Part shown: positions 1 through 11,951 of the stretch, one piece after another
Numbering within the stretch: the stretch's first letter is position 1
Layout: each line of letters starts with the position of its first letter
DNA from: Bimastos eiseni
Lineage: Eukaryota > Annelida > Clitellata > Crassiclitellata > Lumbricidae
DNA: 64,000 nt
Assembly (NCBI GenBank): GCA_959347315.1
Contig: OY365811.1
Location: 29,815,729-29,879,728 of the forward strand
Reading direction: 5' to 3'
The notes under the pieces: generated by a model
The model's database searches: none
What the model was told of the DNA's origin: nothing
What the model saw: only the letters and a program-made list of their open reading frames with translations
Program-made: the position numbers and the translations under genes

Positions 1-402
1 GAGTAGACATTAACTATATAGTCTGCAACGCGCCATCTGTCAAATTCTTCATTTATCAATGACCCCTATAGAGTTTGAGGCCTAGTCAACCTTGTGGGGT
101 TAACGAGTATCGAACCCGCGTCTTTCTAATCTTAGTGCCAGCGTGTACTTCTACTATTCACCCATATCGATCCTGCCCCAACCAGGATATGAGTTATCAC
201 TCTCCTTATTATAATTCCAACAGATATCATTCTGAAATACGTCTAGAGATTCTAGATTCTAAACTGAGCCAAGAGATCATGAATGATTGAATGCGTTGGT
301 TCCGGCAACTTTCACTTTTAGCATCGCACGAATCTTGTGATTACTACAGCGATTCGCCATAATCTCTTAATTTTTAAGGTGTATGTGTCATGTGTTCTTT
401 AG

Positions 403-3400
403 GACCGAAGCCCAGCGTCGATGATTACTGCATTCTGAAGGGATGTCTAGTCACGTCGCCACCCAAAGATTTCAGCTGGATTCATACCGGTCACGGACCC
501 TGCAGCAAATCCTGTGCTGGAGGTAGGAGCTCGTACATAGGTCTAAGCCACTTAGTTAGTTTTGGCTTATTGGCAATAAGGTAAAAAATTTAGCATTATC
601 TTATGGCATCTACCAAAATTATCCCAGAACTGTTTAATGGTTTTGTTCAACGACTTCGATTCGATGTTATTTGCTTCTAATAGTTGACTGATTTATTTAA
701 TAAATTTAGTGTAATAATGATCGAGTTCTTAAGTCTGTTCCTTTCCCTCCATCCAGTGAATAACTGACTCTAGTAGGCTGGCATCGCATCGATGCTCTAA
801 ATCATCTTAGGAAATTCGACAGAGTTGATAAAGGCGGGCAAGTTTTGATTGCGGAGGCAATAGTGTTGATTACTTTGTCTCCCAAGTTTAAGCTTCTAGT
901 GTGAGGCTATACCAAGTATTAGTGAAATCATGTACTCCTACTAAACCAATCACTAAACTAATTGTCAGTGTAACTGCATGGTCCACAATAAAATTCCATC
1001 GTCAAAAATCTGTCCCCAACGTCATGTAAGCCTATATTGATTTTGCTTCTGGGCTGAAGCCACTTCACAAAGTTATGTTAGGACTAAAGCCCTCGATCGG
1101 CACATATTACATCGAACTATATTGTAATGTAGCCTAATGAGACGATATATACATGTATGGCATAATATTCAATCGCAGTACACTGCATGCATGAAAGAAC
1201 ACGACGGTTAGGTTAGGATTTACTGGAATAAAAACGCGCAGTTCAGTGTAATAAGCACGTATTAGACGTTGCTACAACACCTGTAGAAATACAGATAGGC
1301 AGAGTCCATGTGGCCTATAATATTACGATGCTGTGTTACCGGTATCTACTATGCAATCCTATCGTTTCCCACCTCCGAACAATATGCACATCGACAGGTG
1401 CACGTGTAATCCCACGTACAATTATATACTTCTTCAGCGTTGGGCCGTCTGTAAGAGTGACCGACGTTTTCTCAAACACTACAGATCTCTTTTATTAATA
1501 GCTGACTGATAGGCAGAAGCACAAGTCCTCATCTATAGTAGGCGCTAGGTAAATCCAGAAACAGGCAATCAGATAGTCCTAATTAAGTAAATTATTTTTT
1601 ATCTTATATCCATTATAAGAGTATAATATAAGAGTCTCAATATATGAGTCTCTTTACTCTTGTTTCGCACCAACGTTAAAATTTGTTAATTGGTTGTCTT
1701 TTATCGTTTCTTGGCTGTGAAATTTTGCTAATTGTCTATTGTTGTGGCCAAATAAAATTATTTCAGTGATTGATATACTTCGCTGTTACGCCTCTGATTC
1801 GCATTCAATTCTGTGACTGCGCGCGTTAAAACTTTTGTAATAATAATAATAAATGATAATAATAATAATAAAGAATAACAATAATAAATAATATAAAACA
1901 ATGTGAATAAAATAATAATAATAATAATGATATTCTCTAATTAATTCAAACTGACGTGATAACTATATGTTAGCCTGGCTGATCTGTTGTTTCCTGTCAA
2001 TAGGACTCCAAGAGACGGAATTCAGCTGCTTACGGATTCCCGAATACTTCAAAGTGGACAAGATACGATGTCTGCGAAAGAACATTCCCAGGCGCACCAA
2101 GCGAGTCTGCAACGCGCAACCGTGTCCTCCGAGGTACATGTAGGCCCTAATACTAATGCATTGCATCGGAGTTTCTAAATCTTATTTATCCGTGGAACCC
2201 TTTTAATCTTAAATTTTTGGTGCAGAACCTCTGTACAAAACTAAACATACACGTAGTCTATTGCAGGAGCACTAAAGCGCTTGAGAATGCAGACAACTAT
2301 AGGTTTAGGTCTAGATTAGATTAATAACAACACAAATATCGATGACAATGATGTATCAATACTCTTTCATATAAAGACGTGTCAGTGTGTGCGCGCTTTC
2401 GAGCACGACTTGTCGTGATAAAGCGCTTTATAAATGCCGAGTTGTATTGTATTTTAACTACGTCTATAAAGGGTGAGCGACTTCATTTTTCTTGGCCTTG
2501 GCATAGGAGGCAACCTCCTCGCTGTCTCATCACTCTTGCTGACTCTTAACTCCTTGACTCAGTCCTGAAACAGACAATTGCAATCTGTCTTGCTCTAGTA
2601 GTTTGCGTACTTCATTTTGTGCAGCAGGTTGCAAAAATAACTGACAGGCTTTCACGATTTAAAAACATTGAATTTTCAAGTATTGTATCTAGTCAAAAAT
2701 AGTTGACCATGATCGGATCGAAAGAATATCCTAGTTCTACAAAACTGTCTGGTGCCAACCTTCTGAATATTTCTGACCAATCTTCTGAGTATTTCTGACC
2801 AATCTTCTGAGTATTTCTGACCAATCTTCTGGATATTTATGACCAATCTTCTGAAAATTGACCTGATGACGGCTTGGTATTGGATCTCCATTGTGGTTGT
2901 CTTTTAGGTTAAATTTCGATGCCATAGCCCTAAGCCAAAATTAAACTACAATGAAATAGCTTTTAAATTATAATTAAACAATTACAATTCTTGTACCTGC
3001 AGATGGAATCCTCTGGCGTTCGGTCCATGTTCTGCGTCCTGCGGCGGAGGTCAACAAGTCAGACAGCTCCAGTGCGTCCAGGATATCACTGACCAAAGGA
3101 CACGCGCAGTACCGGAAGCACAATGTCCAGACACGACGCCGCCTACCGTGCAATCATGCAATCTCACACCTTGTCCGGCCAAGTGGACGATAGACAACTG
3201 GGCAGAAGTAATTAGCGGACAATGCTTAATTAGGAGACCAATGGAAATGTTCTAGTCATATCACTAATTTCTCATCAATTGAAAACTTAAACTGAATTTG
3301 TAACTCTTGAAAGTTTAATTGCGTTGCGCCATGCTTCATTGCATAGTCATTGCATTAATCTCTGACATTCATTTCTTAATTAGCATGCATTATAATCTGC

Positions 3401-6400
3401 GACATGCTTATTCTGTGCAGTGTTCCGTGACATGCGGTCAGGGAGTTCAGACGAGATCAGTGAGGTGTGAACAAAAGCTGTCAGCGCATCAAATTGTCGT
3501 CGTCGACGATGTGTACTGCTGGCAGCAGACGGACAGGCCGGAAACAGAGAGACCCTGCGAGGCTGGGAAGTGCCACGCCATCAGTACCCTATCTTCCACC
3601 TCATCTGCCATCCGCTCAGAGAATCTCCACTTTGTTCAGGTGAAACCGCTTCGTCAGGTGGCACTTCTTGTCGGCACCAATGCCTCTGTGATTGCCGGCA
3701 CATCCGTCGTCATGCTCTGTCCTCTGGTCAAGAGTTCCAACCGCCTCAAGGTCACCTGGAAACGGAACGAGAAGGTCATCGATTTGAGGAAGCGACGCCG
3801 CGTTCGCATCGACAAACACGGCAGTCTTCGAATCCGCGACGCTCGAACGACCGACAAGGGCGTCTACTCGTGCGCGGCTGGTCAAGACTCAGCCAACGTC
3901 ACGCTTCAATTCCACGAGATCGCCGAATCAGTGAATCAGTTGAGAGAGCGCCACAGGCTCATCATAGAGGAAGAAGAGGTGATGCCGTTCTCCGAGGACT
4001 TCATGAAGTCCTTCATGGTCGAGTTGAACAAGTTGTTTGCTGGGTCACGCAAGGCGTCGTTTTCCGGTCAGTACTTGCTGAACAAGATGCCTACGTCCGT
4101 CGTTCCGCTTCAGTACGTCTCATTCGACTGGTCGCCGTGTTCGGCCGAGTGTGGAGGAGCGGGAATCCAGAGCCGTGACGTCGTCTGCGGAATAACAGCC
4201 GATGATTTCCTGTTGGATGTTGACGATGGATACTGCGTCGATCGACGTCTTCTGAAGCCGATCGTCGACAGGGATTGTGGATTCGGAATGTGTCCTCACT
4301 GGGAACCAGGAAACTGGACCGAGGTGTGTCCTTCGCACGGTCACATTGTTTACACTGTTTTCTTCGCTGTCGTCGGCTTCATCATTGTCATCTTTTTTAT
4401 AAATATTGTTGTCGTCATCTTCAGCGTTAACTATCATCATCACCACCGTCATAATCATCTGCGTCGTGGTTGCCGTTCTGTCTCTTGCTGTCGTGACAAT
4501 CGTCGCCATCATCATCATCGTCGTCGTCATCTTCATCGTCATCGTCGTCGTCGTCATCATCATCATCATCACCATCATCATCATCACCGCCATCAACATC
4601 ATCATCGTCGTCGTCGTCTTCGTCATTATCATCACGATAGCTTGTGCTTTGCAAAGGATTGTATTGACAGTTGAGTCTGTTGTTCAATTTCGTAATATGT
4701 CTTGTACTATCATAGCACAAGAGTTGTTGCAATCTCCACGTTGTCATTTCTCGTCATCTGTCATTATTTATGTCCAGTGCTCTGACGAGGCCTGTTCTGC
4801 AGTTAGCACTGGTCAGCGACGTCGTCCACTCTACTGCACATCGTCGAACGGTCAGCGAGTGAACAGCACGAAGTGCAAGGACGAAAAGAAACCACTGGAC
4901 GTTGAGGCATGTCCACACGAAAACTGTCAGGCCGTCTGGAGACCATCCAGCTGGACACAGGTTCGACGACACATTTAACTTACATCAAACTCTTATGTAA
5001 CTAGAAACCAGTTTCGGTTTCCTTTCCTTAAGCGTATTGTCAGCTTATGATGAGAAGAATCACTATTTAAGTAAGTAAGTAAGGTATGCAATGTAATATA
5101 ATGGGTGCAATGTTATTGTGAGGAGTTTCTGTATATAAATACACACAAATATAACACACAATACGTAACAGAAAGATGAACTGAGACGGAGTTTCTCATG
5201 CCACAGATGGTTGCATGGCATCAGCCTGCTCGTTGAAGTGAAAGGCTGCTTGACCACAGCAAACCTACCATGGCTACATTGGGCGAATAGGCTGACCAGA
5301 CAATGACACAGTCAGATTCCTTCGCGTTGAAGAGCGCAACATAAGTGTCTAATGTAACACAATCTAATATCGTTACATGTCATAGGGTAATATTGACAAG
5401 CTAAACTGCTCATTTATGCGCCTGTGCCTATGTTTACAAAGACAGCTACAAATCCACATGTAAATGTATACATAGACGATAATTCTTGTAAATATTTCGC
5501 ACATGTTCAAGTCAAACAGGAAAGGCCATAGATGCACTATATAATGCGGTTAGATTCCTACATACATTCGTATATACAGGCGTAATATGTGCAAACGCAT
5601 ACATGCATGCATGCATGCATACATACATACATACATACATACATACATACATACATACATACATACATAACATACATACATACCATACATACATAACATA
5701 CATACATACATACCATACATACCATACATACATACCATACATACATACCATACATACATACCATACATACATACCATACATACATACCATACATACATAC
5801 CATACATACATACCATACATACATACCATACATACATACCATACATACATACCATACATACATACCATACATACATACCATACATACATACCATACATAC
5901 ATACCATACATACATACCATACATACATACCATACATACATACCATACATACATACCATACATACATACCATACACACATACATACACACATACATACAC
6001 ACGTACATACATGCATACATACATACATACCATACATACATGTGTTTGTGTGTGCGTCTGATGGCAGTGTTCCGTCACCTGTGGAGACAACGGATTCAAG
6101 TCTCGAAGTTTCCAGTGCGTCTGGAGGTCAACGAAGAGGACAGCGGGTTCCCTCTGCCGAATTCAACAAAGACCCGCCTCAAGGAAACCCTGCATCACAC
6201 CACAATGTCCAGAGACAGGTAGGACGACTAAGTGGTCAAGTCACATAGTGGACATAGGCCTGAAACATATACATCACAATAGACCTCACAGCCAATGCTT
6301 GGCGTCTTTCCTATTCGCTTCCTATAGGCTAAGTTACGTTTCTGACACTCCACGTCAGACATATAAAACTACAAATCACACACTAGTCACAAAACATATT

Positions 6401-7600
6401 GTATACATATACATACAGATATATATATATATATACATAAACATATAGGCCCCGCATCAAAATGTAATCTAAACAAATCTAATCCAGCATAAACGTCATA
6501 CATACGTGCATAAATTGGTGCTACATCAAGGACCGATATGCACAGGACTGGAAAGTCCCTATGTCCTTCGTGTCACTGGTTTTTGGGCGATAATTGGGAG
6601 AAAAACATTTTCACATCTTGGTTACACAGCAGGCTAATACTTAGTTATGAAGGAAAGTTGACGAATAGCTGTGTCATCAAAGCCAGCCCTGTTTTGTCAT
6701 CAAAATAATAAAATGATTTTGCTATTTTAAAACATTATATTTCATAGAGAAATAAAATTTAAGTTGGGGCGACATCTATGTTGAAGAGTGAAACGTATAC
6801 ACGGAAATTTGACGAGTAGCCACCCCTCTGATACAGATTTCTTATTCCTGCATACAGACATATAACAGAGCCAGCCCTATCCCATATGATGCTTCTGGCA
6901 GAGTGCACAGCATTTGGCGCCCTCTGGCCATCACCCCGCGTCACAACCCAAAGAGGTTGTGTTATTAAGTATATTAATATAGTCAACCTTACATCATTCG
7001 AATGTTTGCAATGTAGAGGTCAACGAAGTTGTAAAATGTAAAAACATTTTGAATAACTGAGAATTGTTTTTATCCATTAAAACTTATTTATTGAAGAAAA
7101 TCATAATTTTCTATTTTTAGTTTTTTTGTCCTGCAGATTTCGGTTTATCAAAACTGATAGAAATCTGTGTTAGTTAAGAAATACTTTCTGTTTCATAGAG
7201 ACCCACAGGTATGTTTTATTGGATTTAACTTTGAAAAGCTTCTAATACCAATAGCCACACTGACCCGGAATAGTTAACAAAATACATGTTGCAACAGCAG
7301 TGTTTAGGACCTTTAAAATTGGAATACCTCGCAAAGAATGTTTTTCTCTGTTAGATATTAGCAATGATTCTTGCGACTCATATATAAAACATACAAACGT
7401 CGTTTATTATGTGTATTATAGAGCGCCAATTCGTTGTGGCTTTCTCTGTAGGTTGTCGCGACGAATCCAAATACTGTCAGATGATTCCCGTGCTTCAGCT
7501 GTGTCGTTACCAACAATACCGTCAGGAGTGCTGCCACTCCTGTAGTACCCTGCGAATGAACACTGCCCCGCAAACAACAGGCACTCAGCTGCCGAGATAA
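403..7600 (+). CDS. ADAMTS-like protein, 3' part of gene (TSP1 repeats, Ig, PLAC)
   Basis: Secreted matrix glycoprotein of the ADAMTS-like (ADAMTSL1/3) group; these lack the protease domain and act in the extracellular matrix. Exons: 403-522, 2004-2133, 3003-3207, 3421-4323, 4778-4960, 6068-6218, 7452-7600 (stop TAA 7598). All have AG/GT borders and phases agree, giving about 612 residues. In order: a TSP1 repeat across exons 1-2 (CSKSCAGG), TSP1 in exon 3 (CSASCGGG), TSP1 opening exon 4 (CSVTCGQG), then an Ig domain (Cys near 3717, Trp near 3756, and the D-x-G-x-Y-x-C signature near 3856-3873), a linker, TSP1 (WSPCSAECGG), two more TSP1 repeats in exons 4-5 and 5-6 (CSVTCGDN), and a Cys-rich PLAC domain in exon 7. 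The Ig then TSP1s then PLAC order matches ADAMTSL1/3 C-termini; papilin is the alternative. The 5' exons lie outside the window, and no upstream exon was recognised in 1-402. Confidence 0.88.
1838..1930. repeat. AAT/AATA microsatellite
   Basis: Interrupted (AAT)n tract in intron 1 of the ADAMTS-like gene. Confidence 0.85.
2395..2452 (+). mobile_element. 3' end of a CR1/L2-type LINE, relic
   Basis: A short stretch around AAGCGCTTTATAAAT, the kind of 3' tail carried by CR1/L2-group retrotransposons. Similar tails occur near 30760, 43130 and 49570. No coding part remains. Confidence 0.35.
2757..2862. repeat. 22-bp tandem repeat, about 4.5 copies
   Basis: The unit GACCAATCTTCTGAGTATTT plus two bases repeats head to tail with few changes. 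It lies in intron 2 of the ADAMTS-like gene, ending about 140 bp before exon 3. Confidence 0.85.
4427..4640. repeat. (ATC/GTC)n trinucleotide tract
   Basis: About 210 bp of CAT/CGT triplets in intron 4 of the ADAMTS-like gene, starting about 100 bp after the exon 4 donor. Long His/Asp/Met-rich frames here are products of the repeat. Confidence 0.9.
5603..6037. repeat. CATA-based satellite with a 13-bp higher-order unit
   Basis: Starts as (CATG)n/(CATA)n and becomes about 20 copies of a 13-bp unit, CCATACATACATA, then reverts to CATACACA. It fills the end of intron 5, and exon 6 begins at 6068. Reading frames in both directions are repeat artefacts. Confidence 0.95.
6520..6835 (+). repeat. 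Interspersed repeat, copy 1 of 2
   Basis: The segment near 6525-6600 (contains CAGGACTGGAAAGT) and the segment near 6790-6830 (contains CACGGAAATTTGACGA) recur, inverted, at about 15660-15735 and 13880-13920. The second copy is split by a LINE. Class unknown; it sits in intron 6 of the ADAMTS-like gene. Confidence 0.6.
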
Positions 7601-10045
7601 TTAATCTGCTGGTCAACTGGGTGGAGGCGGTAATCTCTGGCGGGGGTCATCTTAGTCTTACGACTAGAATGTGAACCCAATTTAAATGGAGACGGTCCCA
7701 GACTCTGATAGGATTATTCATTTCATGCAGTCAACGTTCGCTTCCAGAGGCTACTATTATGTAATTCGAACGGGGTCACCTAATTTATTTAATTTTGTCC
7801 AGTATTATAGTAGTTAACATTGACGTTCGCAACAGTGATAATGCCACCAAAAGAAAACATTTGCATGCATTATAATGTAATGTATGCATGAATAATAATA
7901 CGTGGCAATGCAAAGTGATTATGAATTATGACTAGTGTTGTGTGCGATGATTTACTGTGAAGAAATCCTGTCTAGAATATTCCAGTGCAGCCGAGGTAGA
8001 TGCGTGTATTTTGTCGACTCAGATGTGCATTAGCATACAGATAGAAGGCTAAAATTGTAGGGAGCAAACGCATATCACAAATAGACCCCACAACGGCGTG
8101 CTCTGTAATCAGCTATAGGCCTATAGGCCTACAGGGAGCCATGATTTGTTCAATTTAAGTCTTTTGAATAATACAGATATATGGAGACCCTGCTGGAATG
8201 AATTCATTGCATTGGATTCAACACGCTTCAACGCGTCCATGTAAAATTCGAGTATTCTCCTTGTTTAATCGGTGTATCCTGACATCCGTTCCAGATCGGT
8301 AACAAAAAAGGGAGAGACCAATAAATTATGGGCTCACAGTTAATATCAGTCAGTCTATACTCGGATAAAATCACTCCGTGGGCGTTCACCGCGGAAGGTT
8401 CGATTACTTATCAATGTGCAAAATTTATTTATTGGTAAATGTTTCATGTTCTCGATCTAGGCATACGTCTCATAAAATCGACGTCTTGGTTGAGACTGAG
8501 TAATGTCATACGATTCTGTATACTGCATAAGGTATTACAATATACATGTAGCTACCGTAAAATACCCGAATGTTGTCTGATATGCTATGCTCTGGGTCTG
8601 ATTATTCAAATCACTTCTGTTCAGGACCCCAAACGAATTATAGATCTGAACCGAATGGGTCAATATTGGGAGAGCACTCCTTGTAGGCCTACGTGGAAGA
8701 AATCATGAGGTTCTCAGCCAGCTTGGAGTATCAGTTTTACTTTGGGAACACGGTTCAACAACACACTATAGGTGTAAAGTTCTTAATGTTAGGCGATTAC
8801 TTAGTTTGGTTGTGATATAAATTAAGAAGGTCGGCTGATTTCTATAGGTATAGACCCTAATCAAAGAATAATTAATATATAACATTTGTGAAAGCAAGCC
8901 ATAATGTAGTTATAATTATAGACTACGATGTTATAAGTGTATATACTGCAGCAGGTTTTAAGAAATTCAGAGACGTCCGGGTCATGCCAAATAGGCCTAC
9001 GATACCTATCTTTGACATAAGGTCAGCACCCACACAATTATAATGCTATTAATTCGCAATTTTGAACTATATTTATAAATATATACATATATATATAGGC
9101 TACTAGTATATATATTTATATAATGTCATTACAGAATTATATAGCGACTCTTCAAGAGTAACTCATCAGATGTTATATAGACGTCACATAGGCCTAATAG
9201 TGGTAACGAGGATCGAACAGATGGTTTTTAAGCTCATACGTATATAGTAGGCCTAATAGATGTTTTAGGAAATGCCAAGAAGAATGCGTGTCTTGGGATT
9301 AAGTTGTCTAACCATTTCCAGGATGATCGTGAACTGTAGGCTACGGTGGTTGTTCGGGTTGATGGAATAATGGAACGTCAATTTCAACTTGCGAAGCAGA
9401 ACGAAGACATCTGAGGCTTGAAATGAGTAACACGCGACTACCCGAGATGAATCAGATGATATGAAGTACAACCCACGAGGCAATGAACAACAAAAATGTG
9501 GTCTCGAGACCGCGGTACGTCTTGATTAGCATGAGGCAAAGCAATACCAAAATACCGGTACTGTAGGCCTACTGTAAGGTTAAACATATAAATATGCGCC
9601 TACTTATATGGCCTATCTATCTACCTTAACGTTTTTCTTGTTAATCTTTCAACAAACTGATCCAGAACGTCTTCAAAATTTCTTTCTTTGGGTATTTTCT
9701 TTGTACACCAGCTCATTTTCAAGACCAATTTCGATCCTTCCTCGAAGTTCTCAGAAGTTTCTCTTACATGTAGAAACGACGCAGTAATAAGACCAAAAAA
9801 CGAACAGTTAGCAACGACGTCGTTAGATGGCGGCACATGGTAACAATTGATTACATAGGCTCAGATGGGAAACAGAGTTATTTTAAATTCTATTATGCTA
9901 TAATGACATGTGGCTTATTTATAAATTGCATTATATTGTATACTTTGATATTTCGAAGTAACTTTTCTGTGAATGACCGAATTAAACAGTTATTGCAGTT
10001 AGTAAGATTTGTCATTGAAAACTTTTTTTAGATGCCTATACACGC
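7601..10045. other. Intergenic DNA without recognised gene
   Basis: Follows the ADAMTS-like stop codon. No exon of a known family was recognised. It holds many TAGGCCTA palindromes (for example near 8118, 8995, 9190, 9566), an AT-rich palindromic stretch near 9060-9120, and a short GGTCTCGAGACC palindrome at about 9499 that resembles an array near 63690. Confidence 0.6.
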
Positions 10046-10052
10046 TATTTAA
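10046..10052 (+). promoter_or_regulatory. TATA-like box 30 bp upstream of the U2-like RNA
   Basis: TATTTAA begins exactly 30 bp before the first base of the U2-like sequence (10076). That spacing suits a transcription start there. In AT-rich DNA it could be chance; no upstream snRNA proximal element was identified. Confidence 0.3.
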
Positions 10053-10075
10053 AGGCACCTGGATAATATGTTGCT

Positions 10076-10310
10076 ATCGCTTCTCGGCCTTTTGGCTAAG
10101 ATCAAAGTGTTTACTTGTCAGCTTAATACCTGATACGTACATTAACCACGGTTGCGTGACGCCGAAGTTACTGGCTCTCGGCCTAGGCTGGTGATCAGGT
10201 AATCCCTGATCTGCTATCCATGGTTTAGTACGTTGTTGGCGTTGAGATGATGGGGAGAAGCTACGGTATCCTCCGGCTTCTCATTCTCCCCAGTGTCCCA
10301 CACTGAGGGA
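10076..10310 (+). ncRNA. U2 snRNA-like structured RNA (divergent U2, or U2-headed SINE)
   Basis: The first 30 bases (10076-10105) match the 5' end of metazoan U2 snRNA, including stem-loop I (CGGCCTTTTGG). Stem-loop II is kept as a 6-bp stem, TGTCAG (10116-10121) with CTGATA (10130-10135). The branch-site-pairing GTAGTA is missing: the region reads GTGTTTACTTG. No Sm site (ATTTTTG-like) is visible. The rest is unlike U2 but forms three clean hairpins: GATCAGG/CCTGATC (10193-10211), GAGAAGC/GCTTCTC (10255-10282) and CAGTGT/ACACTG (10291-10305). An A-rich tail follows. It cannot be a working U2 as it stands. It may be a U2-derived SINE head, a retrocopy fused to other sequence, or a novel RNA gene. 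Confidence 0.5.
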
Positions 10311-10541
10311 GAAATTAAAAGCAAAAATAAAACAGCCTAGGCTATACTAGTTATGGGCGTCCTGGTTCGTAACATTCCCTTCTGGGGAATCTCTGCAGAG
10401 TGTGTCTTCGACTGTTTGCTAGGGTGCTCAAAGGGAGAAAGGCTAGAAGTTGAATGAAAACCTCCGATCAGCTAAAAAAAACACAAGTTATTACAAAGCA
10501 GAAGCTTGACAGGTCACATGTACTGTTAGACTGTAAGGCAG

Positions 10542-10640
10542 TGCTGTCCAACACGCGGATCGCATGCGGCCCGTGGGTGGATTATAAGTGGCCCGCTCGG
10601 GCTTTAAGAATTAGCAGTTTTTAAAAATGAAGTAAAGACA
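10542..10640 (+). mobile_element. hAT-like transposon terminus, relic
   Basis: CAGTGCTGTCCAAC followed by GCATGCGGCCCG is typical of the terminal region of hAT-superfamily elements in animals. No matching inverted end was found downstream, so this looks like a solo end. Confidence 0.4.
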
Positions 10641-11125
10641 AGTCACTTGCCCATTTTCATACTTGGTTCATCAACATGATGGCAATCATCATTGTCATTG
10701 TGTCATTATCATCGCTATCCTCAAAAATAATGACCATGAACATCGTCGTCGTAACTAGTTTATTTTGTTACGGGCGGTATATATCCAGTTTGCATTGCAA
10801 CACCCACATGCTAGGCTTAGTCTAAAAAAGCTGATCCGATTTCAGACCAAATGTCAGGTTCCCCATTAAATTTTAACCGCGCTTCGTAGGTTGTAGTGCG
10901 ATGGTAAGCCTACAGCAGGCCCGCGATTTACGCCCTAGAAACACATTCCTTAGACTCAGAAATTTGCAAAGCAAAATAGGTCACGTCGATGTCCATGACA
11001 TTAGGATGCCAAATCTGTAAAAATATTTACTTTATCTGCAGAAATAAAAAAGTTTCTCTGTTCCTCCATTTCTGGGGTTTTCGGGTTCCCGATTCCCATT
11101 TCCCCGATTAACAAATTAGCAGCGG

Positions 11126-11813
11126 GGTCAGTAGTGGTGGAGGTAGTAGTAGTAGGGGAAGGGAAGGGGAAGTGGTGGTGGAGGTAGTAGTAGTAGGGGA
11201 AGGGAAGGGGAAGTGGTGGTGGAGGTAGTAGTAGTAGGGGAAGGGAAGGGGAAGTGGTGGTGGAGGTAGTAGTAGTAGGGGAAGGGAAGGGGAAGTGGTG
11301 GTGGAGGTAGTAGTAGTAGGGGAAGGGAAGGGGAAGTGGTGGTGGAGGTAGTAGTAGTAGGGGAAGGGAAGGGGAAGTGGTGGTGGAGGTAGTAGTAGTA
11401 GGGGAAGGGAAGGGGAAGTGGTGGTGGAGGTAGTAGTAGTAGGGGAAGGGAAGGGGAAGTGGTGGTGGAGGTAGTAGTAGTAGGGGAAGGGAAGGGGAAG
11501 TGGTGGTGGAGGTAGTAGTAGTAGGGGAAGGGAAGGGGAAGTGGTGGTGGAGGTAGTAGTAGTAGGGGAAGGGAAGGGGAAGTGGTGGTGGAGGTAGTAG
11601 TAGTAGGGGAAGGGAAGGGGAAGTGGTGGTGGAGGTAGTAGTAGTAGGGGAAGGGAAGGGGAAGTGGTGGTGGAGGTAGTAGTAGTAGGGGAAGGGAAGG
11701 GGAAGTGGTGGTGGAGGTAGTAGTAGTAGGGGAAGGGAAGGGGAAGTGGTGGTGGAGGTAGTAGTAGTAGGGGAAGGGAAGGGGAAGTGGTGGTGGAGGT
11801 AGTAGTAGTAGTG
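11126..11813. repeat. 41-bp G-rich minisatellite, about 16.7 copies
   Basis: The unit is 41 bp (for example 11171-11211), made of GTGG/GGAGG, (GTA)n and GGGGAAGGGAAGGGG blocks. Copies are nearly identical. The plus strand has no cytosine across the array. A 245-codon minus-strand frame with a 41-residue period is a consequence of the repeat length and is not a gene. Confidence 0.97.
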
Positions 11814-11951
11814 GTATTATTATTATTATTATTATTACACCAAATTTTACATAGCGCCCCTTCAAGTTTGTACTTAGGAGCGCACCCAGCTCAACACTGG
11901 CAAACAGAACAGTCTTAATAGTAATGAAAACGAGGCAGACTGATCAATAGG

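Noticed and set aside
4120..4747. Minus-strand Met/Asp-rich and plus-strand Ile/Val-rich frames
   Set aside because: They are the (ATC)n tract plus the antisense of the ADAMTS-like exon 4.
5512..6099. Long frames on both strands rich in YVCM or YIHT
   Set aside because: Produced by the CATA/13-bp satellite; open in nearly every frame.
9621..9836. 71-codon minus-strand frame with protein-like composition (ENFEEGSKLVLKM...)
   Set aside because: The first codon is GTG, not ATG; no family recognised, no splice context, no neighbours. A short real exon cannot be excluded, but the support is too thin to list as a gene.
10076..10310. Calling a functional U2 snRNA gene
   Set aside because: The branch-site-pairing GTAGTA and a Sm site are missing, and the 3' domain does not match U2.
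11128..11865. 245-codon minus-strand open frame rich in Pro, Tyr, Thr, His
   Set aside because: It is the 41-bp minisatellite read through in rotating frames; period 41 residues, no other coding evidence.
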